Below are positions 56,066 through 64,000 of a DNA stretch of 64,000 nucleotides, piece after piece. How positions within the stretch are numbered: position 1 is the stretch's first letter; each line of letters starts with the position of its first letter. This DNA is from Microbacterium sp. Leaf320 (GTDB taxonomy: Bacteria > Actinomycetota > Actinomycetes > Actinomycetales > Microbacteriaceae). The notes under the pieces are model-generated. The model made no database searches, had not been told where the DNA came from, and saw only the letters and a program-made list of their open reading frames with translations. Made by a program: the position numbers and the translations under genes. The stretch covers positions 316,617-380,616 of the forward strand of contig NZ_LMOD01000001.1 of the NCBI RefSeq assembly GCF_001423485.1, written 5' to 3'.

Positions 56066-56776
56066 GTGAGCGCCGAGCGCGAGGTCTGGCGGGAGGCGCT
56101 CGGGGTCGTCCTCGCCACCAGCGCCTACGGCATCTCTTTCGGCGCGCTCGCCGTGGCATCCGGTCTCGACGTCTGGCAGGCCTGTGTCCTCAGTCTGCTG
56201 ATGTTCACCGGCGGGTCGCAGTTCGCCTTCGTCGGAGTGTTCGCCGCCGGGGGAGTCGCCGCGCTTCCGTCGGCCATCGCCTCGGCTGCGCTGCTCGGGG
56301 TGCGAAACGTCGCCTACGGAATGCGGATGTCTCCGATCGTCGGCACGACCCCTGCGCGGCGGATCGCCGCGGCGCACTTCACGATCGACGAGTCGACGGC
56401 GGTTGCCGTCTCGCAGAGCGATCCACGGCTCCGTCAGGTGGGTTTCTGGGTCACCGGCATCGGCATCTTCGTCGGATGGAACGCGACGACCTTGATCGGC
56501 GCGCTGGTCGGCGATGTGCTCGGCGACCCGAAGACCTGGGGACTGGATGCCGCGGCTGCCGCGGCCTTCCTCGCTCTGCTGTGGCCCCGGCTGAAGCAGC
56601 GTCAGGCGATCGCCGTCGGCATCGCGGCAGCGGTCGTGGCGGCGGCGCTCACGCCGTTCATCATGCCGGGACTCCCGGTGCTGGTCGCCGCGGTCGTGGC
56701 GATCATCGTCGGATGGTTCAACTGGCTCGGGCGCGACGTCCCTGTCGGCCCTGAGGCTCCGGAGGTGCAGCGATGA
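56066..56776 (+). CDS. azlC: AzlC-family branched-chain amino acid exporter subunit
   Basis: 236 residues from the GTG at 56066. Several membrane helices with ALGVVLATSAYGISFGALAV, LSLLMFTGGSQFAFVGVFA and ALLGVRNVAYGMRMSPI, all typical of AzlC. AzlC and AzlD together export branched-chain amino acids or analogues. The last base overlap (ATGA) with azlD couples the two. Likely controlled by the divergent XRE-cupin protein. Confidence 0.92.
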   Translation: MSAEREVWREALGVVLATSAYGISFGALAVASGLDVWQACVLSLLMFTGGSQFAFVGVFAAGGVAALPSAIASAALLGVRNVAYGMRMSPIVGTTPARRIAAAHFTIDESTAVAVSQSDPRLRQVGFWVTGIGIFVGWNATTLIGALVGDVLGDPKTWGLDAAAAAAFLALLWPRLKQRQAIAVGIAAAVVAAALTPFIMPGLPVLVAAVVAIIVGWFNWLGRDVPVGPEAPEVQR

Positions 56777-57087
56777 GCGTCTGGAGTGCGATCCTGCTGG
56801 CCGCGGTGATCTGCCTGGCGCTCAAGGCGGTCGGATACCTCGTGCCGCCGAAGGTGCTCGAGGCTCCTCGCCCCGCTCGCATCTCGGATCTGCTGACCGT
56901 CGCACTGCTCGCCGCACTCGTGGCAGTGCAGACCCTGGGAGCGGGGCAGGCCGTCGTCGTGGATGCGAGAGTGCCCGCGCTGCTCGTCGCGGCGGGACTT
57001 CTGTGGCTGCGCCAGTCGTTCCTGGTCGTGGTCTTCGCCGCGGCGGCGGTGGCCGCTCTGCTGCGGCTGCTCGGTCTCGCGGCCTGA
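56773..57087 (+). CDS. azlD: AzlD-family transporter subunit
   Basis: 104 residues, three to four helices, the usual size for AzlD. It begins SVWSAILLAAVICLALKAVGYLVPPKVLE and has the VPALLVAAGLLWLRQSFLVVV segment. The partner of AzlC, required for export; translationally coupled by the ATGA overlap. Confidence 0.92.
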   Translation: MSVWSAILLAAVICLALKAVGYLVPPKVLEAPRPARISDLLTVALLAALVAVQTLGAGQAVVVDARVPALLVAAGLLWLRQSFLVVVFAAAAVAALLRLLGLAA

Positions 57088-57127
57088 CCCCGGGCGATGC
57101 GCGATCCGGCTGCGCGGCGACCGCGCG

Positions 57128-57133
57128 TAGGAT
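57128..57133 (+). promoter_or_regulatory. Leaderless -10 box TAGGAT for the gene at 57140
   Basis: TAGGAT, 6 nt, GTG. Confidence 0.5.
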
Positions 57134-57139
57134 CGTCTC

Positions 57140-57616
57140 GTGCGTATCGGATGGATCTCCCGGGTGCTCTCCTGGATCGCCGCGGCTCTCGTCGGCGGCG
57201 TGTTCGGCGTCGCCGGAACGATCGGCCACAGTCTGATGTGGGGCCCGATCCCGGTGGGGCTCATCGTCGGAGCCGTTGCGTGCGGCGCGATTCTCGTGGC
57301 GATCCGTGCGCTCACCCACGATCGAGGTGCGACGCTCGCCGCAGGGCTCGGGATGGTGGGGATGCTCGTCCTCATCTCCGGCGTCGGCCCGGGAGGGTCC
57401 GTCGTGGTCGAGGACACGCTCAGCGGCCGGATCTGGACGTATCTGGTCGCGGGGCTCGTGCTGCTCGCCGTCGCGTGGCCGACCTTCTCGCGGTTGCCTG
57501 TCCGCACGGACGCCGTGGCGGAGCCCGCTGCACCGCAGGCCGGACCGCACGGCGACGATGCATCCTCGTCCACTCGAGGAGCCGCGCTGGGCGATCGGAC
57601 AGGTCGCGAGTCGTAG
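57140..57616 (+). CDS. DUF6113-like membrane protein
   Basis: 158 residues, four hydrophobic segments (about 8-28, 33-56, 66-82, 102-118), then a hydrophilic Ala/Pro/Arg tail. WGPIPVGLIVGAVACGAILVAIRALT is consistent with the DUF6113 family, which I recall as lying just upstream of fdxA in Streptomyces and relatives; the same neighbour follows here. Function unknown. GTG start behind its own leaderless promoter. Confidence 0.75.
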   Translation: MRIGWISRVLSWIAAALVGGVFGVAGTIGHSLMWGPIPVGLIVGAVACGAILVAIRALTHDRGATLAAGLGMVGMLVLISGVGPGGSVVVEDTLSGRIWTYLVAGLVLLAVAWPTFSRLPVRTDAVAEPAAPQAGPHGDDASSSTRGAALGDRTGRES

Positions 57617-57619
57617 ACT
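57614..57619 (+). promoter_or_regulatory. Leaderless -10 box TAGACT for fdxA
   Basis: TAGACT, 6 nt, GTG at 57626. It overlaps the stop region of the DUF6113-like gene. Confidence 0.5.
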
Positions 57620-57625
57620 GAGGGG

Positions 57626-57892
57626 GTGACGTATGTGATCGCCCTTCCGTGCGTCGATGTCAAGGATCGCGCCTGCATCGACGAATGCCCCGTTGACTGT
57701 ATCTACGAGGGCGAACGCTCGCTGTACATCCACCCGGACGAATGCGTCGACTGCGGCGCGTGCGAACCCGTCTGCCCCGTCGAGGCGATCTACTACGAAG
57801 ACGACCTGCCCGAGGTGCGGCGAAGGTCGGCGTCATCGCGCACGACCACCCGATCATCACGGCCCTCCCTCCCCAGGGCGAGTAGTCAGTGA
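57626..57892 (+). pseudogene. fdxA: Ferredoxin FdxA with out-of-frame internal deletion
   Basis: The first 63 codons are a normal 7Fe ferredoxin with all eight cluster cysteines (Cys9, 17, 21, 25, 40, 43, 46, 50) up to YYEDDLPE. After that the frame reads an Arg/Ser-rich sequence ending SLPRASSQ, 88 residues in all. In the next frame, from about 57814 to a TAG at 57883-57885, the expected FdxA C-terminus appears: [20 protein letters not shown] then QGE. So the two halves are joined out of frame at GAGG (57812-57815), and the roughly 20 residues that usually connect them (EW...DYY...FF, from memory of the family) are missing. Protein may still hold both clusters. The altered stop overlaps the dapC start (GTGA). 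Confidence 0.85.
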
Positions 57893-59001
57893 GCGTCCGC
57901 GACCTCGCAGACTATCCCTGGGATGCAGTCGTCCCGTACCGTGAGCGCGCAGCCCTGCATCCCCAGGGCATCGTCGATCTCTCCGTCGGGTCGCCCGTCG
58001 ATCCGACGCCCGAGCTGATCCGTCGGGCGCTGTCCGACGCGACCGATGCGCACGCCTACCCGCAGACCGTCGGAACTCCGGCGCTCCGCGAGGCGATCGT
58101 CGACTGGTACGCGCGGCGCAGGGGAGTGCCCGACCTCACTGTGGCCAACGTCCTTCCGACGATCGGCTCGAAGGAGCTCGTCGCGCTGCTGCCGACCCTC
58201 CTGGGTCTCGGTGAGGGCGACGTCGTGGTGCACCCGCGCATCGCCTACCCGACCTACGAGGTGGGTGCTCGCGTCGTCGGGGCCACGCCTCTGGCCGCCG
58301 ACGATCCGGCTGAGTGGCCCGAGGGCGCGAAGCTGATCTGGATCAACACCCCGGGGAACCCGGACGGACGCACGTGGACGGTCGATGAGCTCTCGGCAGC
58401 GGTGCGCCGAGCGCGTGAGATCGGCGCCGTGCTCGCCAGCGACGAATGCTACGCGGAACTCGGCTGGGACGGTCGCTGGGCGAGCGAGCCCATTCCATCG
58501 ATCCTCGATCCCCGCGTGACGGACGGCAGCAGGGCGAACCTGCTCAGCGTGTACTCGCTGAGCAAGCAGTCCAACCTCGCCGGCTACCGGGCGGCGTTCG
58601 TGGCCGGATGCGCGCGCATCGTCGGCGAGCTGCTCACGGCACGCAAGCACCTCGGCCTGATGCCGCCCGAGCCCGTGCAGCATGCGATGGCCGTCGCGCT
58701 CGGCGATGACGAGCATGTCGCGGCGCAGAAGGAGCTGTACCGGCACCGGCGCGACATCCTGCGCCCCGCGCTCGAGGCTGCGGGGTTCCGAATCGACGGC
58801 TCCGAGGCGGGGCTGTACCTGTGGGCGACCGAGGGGCAGGACGCCTGGGTCAGCATCGCGAGACTCGCCGATCTCGGCATCCTCGCAGGCCCCGGACCCT
58901 TCTACGGCCCGCACTCCACGCAACACGTGCGTCTCGCTCTGACGGCTCCGTCCGAGCGGATCGCTGAGGGCGCGCGTCGTCTGCAGGAGCAGGCGCTGTA
59001 G
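57889..59001 (+). CDS. dapC: Succinyldiaminopimelate aminotransferase
   Basis: 370 residues from a GTG. A fold-type I PLP transaminase acting in the lysine/diaminopimelate pathway: N-succinyl-L-2-amino-6-oxopimelate plus glutamate to N-succinyl-LL-DAP. Motifs: [70 protein letters not shown] Lys in [13 protein letters not shown] and the C-terminal [11 protein letters not shown]. The actinobacterial fdxA-dapC order supports the DapC label over other class I aminotransferases. Confidence 0.93.
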   Translation: MSVRDLADYPWDAVVPYRERAALHPQGIVDLSVGSPVDPTPELIRRALSDATDAHAYPQTVGTPALREAIVDWYARRRGVPDLTVANVLPTIGSKELVALLPTLLGLGEGDVVVHPRIAYPTYEVGARVVGATPLAADDPAEWPEGAKLIWINTPGNPDGRTWTVDELSAAVRRAREIGAVLASDECYAELGWDGRWASEPIPSILDPRVTDGSRANLLSVYSLSKQSNLAGYRAAFVAGCARIVGELLTARKHLGLMPPEPVQHAMAVALGDDEHVAAQKELYRHRRDILRPALEAAGFRIDGSEAGLYLWATEGQDAWVSIARLADLGILAGPGPFYGPHSTQHVRLALTAPSERIAEGARRLQEQAL

Positions 59002-59060
59002 GTTTCCTCCTCAGTGCCGATTTTCTTTTGTCCGATGTCACAGTAGGCCGGTGCGCCTAC

Positions 59061-59066
59061 TAGGCT
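59061..59066 (+). promoter_or_regulatory. -10 box TAGGCT for gltA
   Basis: TAGGCT with a GTCACA-like -35 (59037-59042) 18 nt upstream. The leader to the GTG at 59170 is about 97 nt and contains no uORF that I trust. Confidence 0.45.
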
Positions 59067-59169
59067 GTAAAGGCGATTCGGTCATGTATCGATGATCTCG
59101 ATCCGACCTGGTGCACAGCGCCGTGACATCGCCACATCCGACTTGATGAAGATCCATGAGGAGGCCCGC

Positions 59170-60465
59170 GTGAGCGCAGCGGCAGAGCAGCAGGCGACGG
59201 CGAAGCTGACGATCGGCGAGACCACCGCGGAGTTCCCGCTCGTGCGCGGCACGGCAGGAACCGACAGCATCGACTTCTCGACACTGACCCGCCAGACCGG
59301 GTATACCGGGCTCGACTACGGGTTCGTCAACACAGCGTCGACGAAGTCCGCGATCACTTTCATCGACGGTGACAAGGGGATCCTGCGCTACCGCGGGTAC
59401 CCGATCGAGCAGCTCGCGGGCTCGACAAGCTACCTCGAGGTCGCCTGGCTCCTCATCTACGGCGAGCTGCCCTCGGCTGCCGAGCTCGCAGAGTTCGACG
59501 AGAAGATCCGTCGGCACACGCTGCTGCACGAAGATCTCAAGCGCTTCTTCTCGGCTCTCCCGCACACGGCGCACCCGATGTCGGTGCTGTCGTCGGCGGT
59601 CGCCGCCCTGTCGACCTACTACGAGGGTCAGACCGACCCGCACAACCCCGAGCACGTCGAGCTCAACATGATCCGTATGCTCGCCAAGCTGCCGGTCATC
59701 GCGGCGTACGCGCACAAGAAGAGCGTCGGCCAGGCGTTCCTCTACCCCGACAACTCTCTCGGATTCGTGGAGAACTTCCTCAAGCTCAACTTCGGTGTGC
59801 ACTCCGAGGAGTACCAGGTCAACCCGGTCATGTCGAAGGCTCTCGAGCTCCTGCTGATCCTGCATGAGGACCACGAGCAGAACGCCTCGACGTCGACCGT
59901 GCGCCTCGTCGGGTCGACCGGTGCGAACCAGTTCGCGTCGATCTCGGCGGGTATCCAGGCTCTCTCCGGGCCCCTGCACGGTGGTGCGAACGAAGCCGTG
60001 CTCACCATGCTCGGTCAGATCCGCGACTCCGGTCAGAGCGTGTCGCGCTTCGTCGAGCGGGTGAAGAACAAGGAAGAGGGCGTGAAGCTGATGGGCTTCG
60101 GGCACCGGGTGTACAAGAACTACGACCCCCGCGCCAAGCTCGTCAAGGAAGCTGCCGGCGAAGTCCTCGCAGAGCTGGGCGTCACCGATCCGCTGCTCGA
60201 CCTCGCCCAGGAGCTCGAGGAGCTCGCCCTCGCCGACGACTACTTCAAGGAGCGTCGTCTGTACCCGAACGTCGACTTCTACACCGGCGTGATCTACAAG
60301 GCGATGGGCTTCCCGACGCGTATGTTCACCGTGCTGTTCGCGATCGGCCGCCTGCCCGGCTGGCTCGCACAGTGGCGCGAGCTGCAGCTCGACCCTCAGA
60401 CCAAGATCGGCCGCCCGCAGCAGCTCTACACTGGGTCCCCCGAGCGCACCTTCCAGACCCGCTGA
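59170..60465 (+). CDS. gltA: Citrate synthase
   Basis: 431 residues from the GTG at 59170, placed by GAGGAGG 5 nt upstream; the open frame starts earlier (59092) without a ribosome site. Type II citrate synthase: condenses acetyl-CoA with oxaloacetate as the first TCA step. Conserved parts: FIDGDKGILRYRGYPIEQLA, HTAHPMSVLSSAVAALSTYY, LLLILHEDHEQNASTSTVRLVGS with catalytic His, GALHGGANE-equivalent SGPLHGGANEAVL, MGFGHRVYKNYDPRA with the second His, and PNVDFYTGVIYKAMGFP with the catalytic Asp. Confidence 0.97.
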   Translation: MSAAAEQQATAKLTIGETTAEFPLVRGTAGTDSIDFSTLTRQTGYTGLDYGFVNTASTKSAITFIDGDKGILRYRGYPIEQLAGSTSYLEVAWLLIYGELPSAAELAEFDEKIRRHTLLHEDLKRFFSALPHTAHPMSVLSSAVAALSTYYEGQTDPHNPEHVELNMIRMLAKLPVIAAYAHKKSVGQAFLYPDNSLGFVENFLKLNFGVHSEEYQVNPVMSKALELLLILHEDHEQNASTSTVRLVGSTGANQFASISAGIQALSGPLHGGANEAVLTMLGQIRDSGQSVSRFVERVKNKEEGVKLMGFGHRVYKNYDPRAKLVKEAAGEVLAELGVTDPLLDLAQELEELALADDYFKERRLYPNVDFYTGVIYKAMGFPTRMFTVLFAIGRLPGWLAQWRELQLDPQTKIGRPQQLYTGSPERTFQTR

Positions 60466-60476
60466 TCCGACGCGCG

Positions 60477-60947
60477 ATGCCCGTCGTCACCGCTGAGGCC
60501 GTCGTTCCGGTCGACCCGGCGACGGCCTTCGCGGTCTCGCAGACGACCGGATCCGTGCGTCGGCGCTGGGATCCGTTCATCAGCGAGCAGCACTTCCTCG
60601 ACGGTGCGGATGCCGCGGCCAAGGACGTGCGCACCTACACGCGCCAGCGCTTCGGCTTCTCGATGGTGAGTCGGTACGTGTCTTACGCCCCGCCACGGAA
60701 CGTCGGCATGGTCATGGAGACGGGCCCGTGGTTCTTCACCAAGCTCGGCGGGGGCTGGCGATTCACGGAGGTGCCGGAGGGCACGCTCGCAGTCTGGAAG
60801 TACAACTTCTCGTGCCGCCCGGCGTGGATCGCTCCGATCGCGGAGTGGATCGGCGTGCGCGTGCTCGGCTTCGAGATCAGGCGCCGTCTGGCAGGCTTCG
60901 TTCGAGGGTGCTCCGACCCGCAGGTGCTGGACGCCGTTCGTCGCTGA
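60477..60947 (+). CDS. SRPBCC (START-like) domain protein
   Basis: 156 residues from the ATG at 60477. VVTAEAVVPVDPATAFAVSQ, then RRRWDPFISEQHFLDGA and FFTKLGGGWRFTEVPEGTLAVWKYNFSCRP are the strand-helix pattern of the SRPBCC hydrophobic-pocket fold (polyketide cyclase/dehydrase, lipid transport type). The WDPF motif is common in this group. Ligand unknown. It lies 11 nt after gltA, probably in the same transcript; a hairpin follows. Confidence 0.85.
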   Translation: MPVVTAEAVVPVDPATAFAVSQTTGSVRRRWDPFISEQHFLDGADAAAKDVRTYTRQRFGFSMVSRYVSYAPPRNVGMVMETGPWFFTKLGGGWRFTEVPEGTLAVWKYNFSCRPAWIAPIAEWIGVRVLGFEIRRRLAGFVRGCSDPQVLDAVRR

Positions 60948-60995
60948 CGAGCGACGAGGTCACGCCTCGTCCGAGCCTCGGGAACAGGGCACGAA

Positions 60996-61037
60996 AAGGC
61001 GGGTGCCCCGATGCCTGAACATCGGTGCACCCGCCTT
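60996..61037. terminator. Bidirectional terminator between the SRPBCC and helicase genes
   Basis: AAGGCGGGTGC-C-CCGAT (60996-61012) pairs with ATCGG-T-GCACCCGCCTT (61021-61037), one mismatch, 8-nt loop, with an A-tract on one side and TT on the other. Confidence 0.8.
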
Positions 61038-61051
61038 GACATGTCTGAGGG

Positions 61052-62455
61052 TCAGCGACCCTGTGAGCCGCGACCGCGGCCGCCCTGGCCACCTGAGCGG
61101 GATCCGCCCTGGCCGCCCTGACGGGATCCGGCCGTTGCGCCCTGGCCGCCCTGACCACCCGAGCGGGGGCGACGGCTACGGCGCGACGGCGGGTTGGCGG
61201 CTGAATTGCGTTCGCCACCGGCCGGGCGCTGCTTCGACGACTGACGCTGCTGCTGCTGCGGCTGCACAGGAGCCGGACGCACGTGCGGCGCGCGCTCGGG
61301 CACGAGCTCGGTGACGGCGTCAGAGGTGACAGGCTCGAGGGCAGCCGTGATGGCCGCCTTGCGGAGGAGGTCCTTCACATCGCGACGCTGCTCGGGCAGC
61401 ACGACCGTGACGACCGTTCCGGCGGCTCCCGCACGAGCGGTGCGACCCGAGCGGTGCAGGTACGCCTTGTGCTCCATGGGCGGGTCGACGTGGACGACGA
61501 GGTCGACGTTGTCGACGTGCACGCCACGGGCGGCGACGTCGGTCGCGACGAGAACGCGCACTCCGCCGTCTTCGGGGGCGGACGAGAACGCGCCGAGGTT
61601 GCGCTCACGCGCGTTCTGCGACAGGTTGCCGTGCAGGTCGACGGCAGGGATGCCCGCGGCGGTGAGCTGCTTCGCGAGCTTCTTGGCCTGGTGCTTGGTG
61701 CGGGTGAAGAGGATGCGGCGGCCGGTGCCCGAGGCGAGGTCGCGCACGAGCGTGGTCTTGTTGTCGGTCGAGTCGACCACGAGCACGCGGTGCGTCATCT
61801 CGCCGACCGGAACGCTCTCTTCATCGACCTCGTGGCTCACGGCGTTCGAGAGGAACCGACGCGCGAGCGTGTCGATGCCGCGGTCGAGGGTCGCGCTGAA
61901 CAGCAGGCGCTGGCCGCCGGCGGGGGTGGCGGTGAGGATGCGGGTGACACCGGGAAGGAAGCCGAGGTCGGCCATGTGGTCGGCCTCGTCGAGGACGGTG
62001 ACCTCGACGGCGTCGAGCTGCACGACCCGCTGCTTCATGAGGTCTTCGAGGCGGCCGGGGCACGCCACGACGATGTCGACGCCGTTGCGCATCGCCTGCT
62101 CCTGCGGACGCTGGCTGACACCGCCGAAGACGGTGGTGACGCGCAGGCCCTTGGCCTCGGCGAGGGGAGCGATGGTCGCGGCGATCTGGGTCGCGAGCTC
62201 ACGGGTCGGAGCGAGGACGAGTCCTCGGGGGTGTCCGGGACGGCTCTTGCGCGACGAGGAAGCGAGGCGGGCGACCAGCGGGAGTGCGAAAGCGATCGTC
62301 TTGCCGCTGCCGGTGCGGCCGCGGCCGAGCAGGTCACGTCCGCCGAGGGAATCGGGAAGCGTATCGCGCTGAATCGCGAACGCCTCGGTCTTGCCGTCCT
62401 TCGCGAGGACGGCGGCGAGGTCGGCGGGCACGCCGAGATCGAGGAAGGAAGTCAT
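61052..62455 (-). CDS. DEAD-box RNA helicase
   Basis: 467 residues from the ATG at 62455 with GGAGATACTTC upstream. Helicase core motifs: Q motif FAIQRDTLP, I GRGRTGSGKT, Ia APTRELATQ, II VLDEADHMADLGF, III LFSATL, IV-V LFTRTKHQAKKLAKQL and VLVATDVAARGVHVDNV, VI HRSGRTARAG. The C-terminal 80 residues are low-complexity: Gln runs, then repeated SGGQGGQG/GGRGRG units, an RGG-like RNA-binding tail. Likely acts in ribosome assembly or mRNA turnover, perhaps at low temperature. The leader is long (about 165 nt). Confidence 0.95.
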   Translation of the reverse strand: MTSFLDLGVPADLAAVLAKDGKTEAFAIQRDTLPDSLGGRDLLGRGRTGSGKTIAFALPLVARLASSSRKSRPGHPRGLVLAPTRELATQIAATIAPLAEAKGLRVTTVFGGVSQRPQEQAMRNGVDIVVACPGRLEDLMKQRVVQLDAVEVTVLDEADHMADLGFLPGVTRILTATPAGGQRLLFSATLDRGIDTLARRFLSNAVSHEVDEESVPVGEMTHRVLVVDSTDNKTTLVRDLASGTGRRILFTRTKHQAKKLAKQLTAAGIPAVDLHGNLSQNARERNLGAFSSAPEDGGVRVLVATDVAARGVHVDNVDLVVHVDPPMEHKAYLHRSGRTARAGAAGTVVTVVLPEQRRDVKDLLRKAAITAALEPVTSDAVTELVPERAPHVRPAPVQPQQQQRQSSKQRPAGGERNSAANPPSRRSRRPRSGGQGGQGATAGSRQGGQGGSRSGGQGGRGRGSQGR

Positions 62456-62625
62456 GAAGTATCTCCGAGAATGCACGCACGAACCATCGGGCCGGGTGCG
62501 GGAAGGTGGGCGACGGCGCGGGATCGCGCATCGTTTCGCCGTTCGAAATGGCCAGAACCAGGCAAGTGGCGCGGGAGCGTGTCGACGACGCAGACGTCTC
62601 GCATCGCGAGGAGCGTCGCCTCGAC

Positions 62626-62631
62626 ACTATC
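62626..62631 (-). promoter_or_regulatory. -10 box TAGTGT of the helicase gene
   Basis: Minus-strand TAGTGT gives a 5' leader of about 165 nt before the helicase ATG. Long leaders are common in cold-regulated helicase and CspA-type mRNAs. Confidence 0.35.
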
Positions 62632-62681
62632 ACGCGTCAGGAGGAGAAGCCTGGGACGTCCCCCGCCCCAGCGAGTCGGGG

Positions 62682-63635
62682 TCAGGCGTGCAGCGCCTCG
62701 TTGAGGGTCACGCCGACTCCGGCGCGGTGTTTGACCTCGATGGCGCCGCTCACCGAGTTGCGCCAGAACAGCAGGCCGTTCTGCCCGCTGAGCTCCGACG
62801 CCTTGACCGTTCGCTTTCCGCCCTGAGACGTGTCGGGCCCGTCTGCGACCACGACCTTCGAACCGGCGGTCACGTAGAGACCGGCTTCTACGACGCAGTC
62901 ATCACCGAGCGCGATTCCGATGCCCGCATTCGCACCGAGAAGTGAACGCTCGCCGATGGACACACGCACGCTGCCGCCGCCTGACAGGGTGCCCATGATG
63001 GAGGCGCCCGCGCCGATGTCGCTGTTCGCACCGACGACGACACCCTGCGAGATTCTTCCTTCCACCATGACCGGTCCGAGCGTGCCGGCGTTGAAGTTCA
63101 CGAAGCCCTCGTGCATGACGGTCGTGCCAGGGGAGAGATGGGCACCGAGACGGACGCGCGAGGCGTCGGCGATCCGCACGCCGGAGGGCTGCACGTAGTC
63201 GGTGAGTCGAGGGAACTTGTCGAGCCCCTGCACCTGGATGCCTGCACGCTGCAGCAGCGGACGCAGCCGTGCCGCGTCATCGGGGTGCACGGGGCCGGCG
63301 TTCGTCCAGGCAACGTTCGGCAGGTGGCTGAAGATGCCGTCGAGATTCAGGTGGTTCGGGCGCACGACCAGGTGCGACAGCGCGTGCAGACGCAGGTAGG
63401 CGTCGACGGTCGATGCCGGTGCGGCATCCAGGTCGATCTGCAGTTGGACGGTCTCCACCGTGACGTTGCGGCGCTCGTCGGTTCCGGCCAGGGCCTCGAG
63501 GGTGACGAGCGCGGCCGCCGCGTCCTCTGCCGACGGCGCTTCGGTGCGCACCTCGGGGAACCATGCGTCCAGCACGGTGCCGTCGCGGGCGATCGTCGAA
63601 AGTCCGATACCCCACACGGTGCGCGCTTCAGTCAT
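62682..63635 (-). CDS. dapD: Tetrahydrodipicolinate N-succinyltransferase
   Basis: 317 residues, the long actinobacterial DapD type. Transfers succinyl from succinyl-CoA to tetrahydrodipicolinate in lysine/peptidoglycan DAP synthesis. The left-handed beta-helix repeats are visible from about 160 onward: VRIADASRVRLGAHLSPGTTVMHEGFVNFNAGTLGPVMVEGRIS-type hexapeptides, GVVVGANSDIGAGASIMGTL, VSIGERSLLGANAGIGIALGDDCVVEAG and LYVTAGSKVVV. Trimeric in known relatives. Divergent from dapE with TACCGT 6 nt before the ATG. Confidence 0.95.
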   Translation of the reverse strand: MTEARTVWGIGLSTIARDGTVLDAWFPEVRTEAPSAEDAAAALVTLEALAGTDERRNVTVETVQLQIDLDAAPASTVDAYLRLHALSHLVVRPNHLNLDGIFSHLPNVAWTNAGPVHPDDAARLRPLLQRAGIQVQGLDKFPRLTDYVQPSGVRIADASRVRLGAHLSPGTTVMHEGFVNFNAGTLGPVMVEGRISQGVVVGANSDIGAGASIMGTLSGGGSVRVSIGERSLLGANAGIGIALGDDCVVEAGLYVTAGSKVVVADGPDTSQGGKRTVKASELSGQNGLLFWRNSVSGAIEVKHRAGVGVTLNEALHA

Positions 63636-63641
63636 GCCTCC

Positions 63642-63647
63642 ACGGTA
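63642..63647 (-). promoter_or_regulatory. Leaderless -10 box TACCGT for dapD
   Basis: Minus-strand TACCGT, 6 nt, ATG at 63635. Confidence 0.5.
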
Positions 63648-63688
63648 TCGCGACCCGAGCCGGGCGATCGTCCAGATGTCGAGGTAAG

Positions 63689-63694
63689 TAGGCT
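63689..63694 (+). promoter_or_regulatory. Leaderless -10 box TAGGCT for dapE
   Basis: TAGGCT, 6 nt, ATG at 63701. Divergent from the dapD promoter, with about 40 bp between the two -10 boxes. Confidence 0.5.
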
Positions 63695-63700
63695 GGGGGA

Positions 63701-64000
63701 ATGATGCTCGATCTGACCGCGTCCTCCGTCGACCTGACCCGTGCGATCTGCGACATCCCGAGCGTGTCGGGCGACGAGAAGACGCTCGCGGATGCCATCG
63801 AGCAGGCGATCTCCGCGTATGCGCATCTCGAGGTGCTCCGCCACGGCAACACGATCGTCGCCCGCACGAACCTGGGACGCGCCCAGCGGGTCGCGATCGC
63901 CGGCCACATCGACACCGTGCCGATCAACGACAACGTGCCGACGAAGGACATCGAGATCGACGGTGTCGCCTACCTCTGGGGGCGCGGAACCGTCGACATG
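63701..64000 (+). CDS. dapE: Succinyl-diaminopimelate desuccinylase, 5' part
   Basis: The first 100 residues of an M20-family peptidase-like enzyme; the gene continues past the right edge. DapE removes succinate from N-succinyl-LL-DAP. Visible so far are DLTRAICDIPSVSGDEKTLA and the first metal site AIAGHIDTVP (His69, Asp71), with GRGTVDM (Asp99 as the bridging ligand) at the very edge. The dapD neighbour in the divergent orientation supports the DapE label over other M20 enzymes. A second ATG directly follows the first. Confidence 0.94.
   Translation, partial: MMLDLTASSVDLTRAICDIPSVSGDEKTLADAIEQAISAYAHLEVLRHGNTIVARTNLGRAQRVAIAGHIDTVPINDNVPTKDIEIDGVAYLWGRGTVDM

Overview
This window looks like a chromosomal stretch from a high-GC actinobacterium, most likely Microbacteriaceae and probably Microbacterium or a close relative. 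The evidence is the uniform GC-rich codon use, the actinobacterial gene neighbourhoods (nadABC with an NrtR-type regulator, DUF6113-fdxA-dapC, dapD/dapE divergent, gcvTHP behind a tandem glycine riboswitch) and about twenty transcription units whose TAnnnT-like -10 box ends a fixed 6 nt or so before the start codon, i.e. leaderless promoters. Both window edges cut a gene: ispH at the left and dapE at the right. I see no tRNA, rRNA, CRISPR array or intact insertion sequence.

Region by region. 0-8.9 kb: ispH, an IclR regulator, fructose-1,6-bisphosphate aldolase and class II fructose bisphosphatase, RmuC, an exonuclease, a methyltransferase and ychF. 8.8-9.3 kb: a 33-bp perfect direct repeat of the ychF 3' end encloses a small ORF, like the scar of an integration or duplication. 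9.3-14 kb: an alpha/beta hydrolase divergent from a two-domain protein (condensation-type acyltransferase plus GNAT), then small hydrolases. 14-24 kb: ABC-F ATPase, an HTH-only LysR-like protein, a cysteine-less HesB/IscA-like protein, Dps, an acyltransferase, a 47-residue CxxxxC micro-protein, a drug-type MFS pump divergent from an ABC exporter, an SDR and a glycosyltransferase.

24-30.6 kb: a minus-strand NAD operon in which nrtR, nadA, nadB, nadC and a cysteine desulfurase (NadS-like) overlap or nearly touch; the desulfurase probably supplies sulfur for the NadA cluster. 30.7-36.3 kb: a five-gene family-5 oligopeptide/oligosaccharide ABC importer behind a perfect 10-bp inverted repeat that overlaps its promoter. 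36.3-41.2 kb: tandem glycine riboswitch and gcvT-gcvH-gcvP, with about 85 nt of repeat-like sequence between the two aptamers. 41.2-47 kb: a small secreted protein and a second peptide ABC importer whose binding-protein gene is set apart by an 18-bp hairpin.

47-64 kb: membrane proteases, typA/bipA, a secreted transglycosylase-like protein, glutaminase, another MFS pump, an XRE-cupin regulator divergent from azlCD with a near-palindromic operator, an fdxA gene whose C-terminal part is out of frame because of an internal deletion, dapC, citrate synthase, an SRPBCC protein, a DEAD-box RNA helicase with a Gly/Arg/Gln tail, dapD and the start of dapE. Three diaminopimelate pathway genes (dapC, dapD, dapE) therefore lie within 6 kb.
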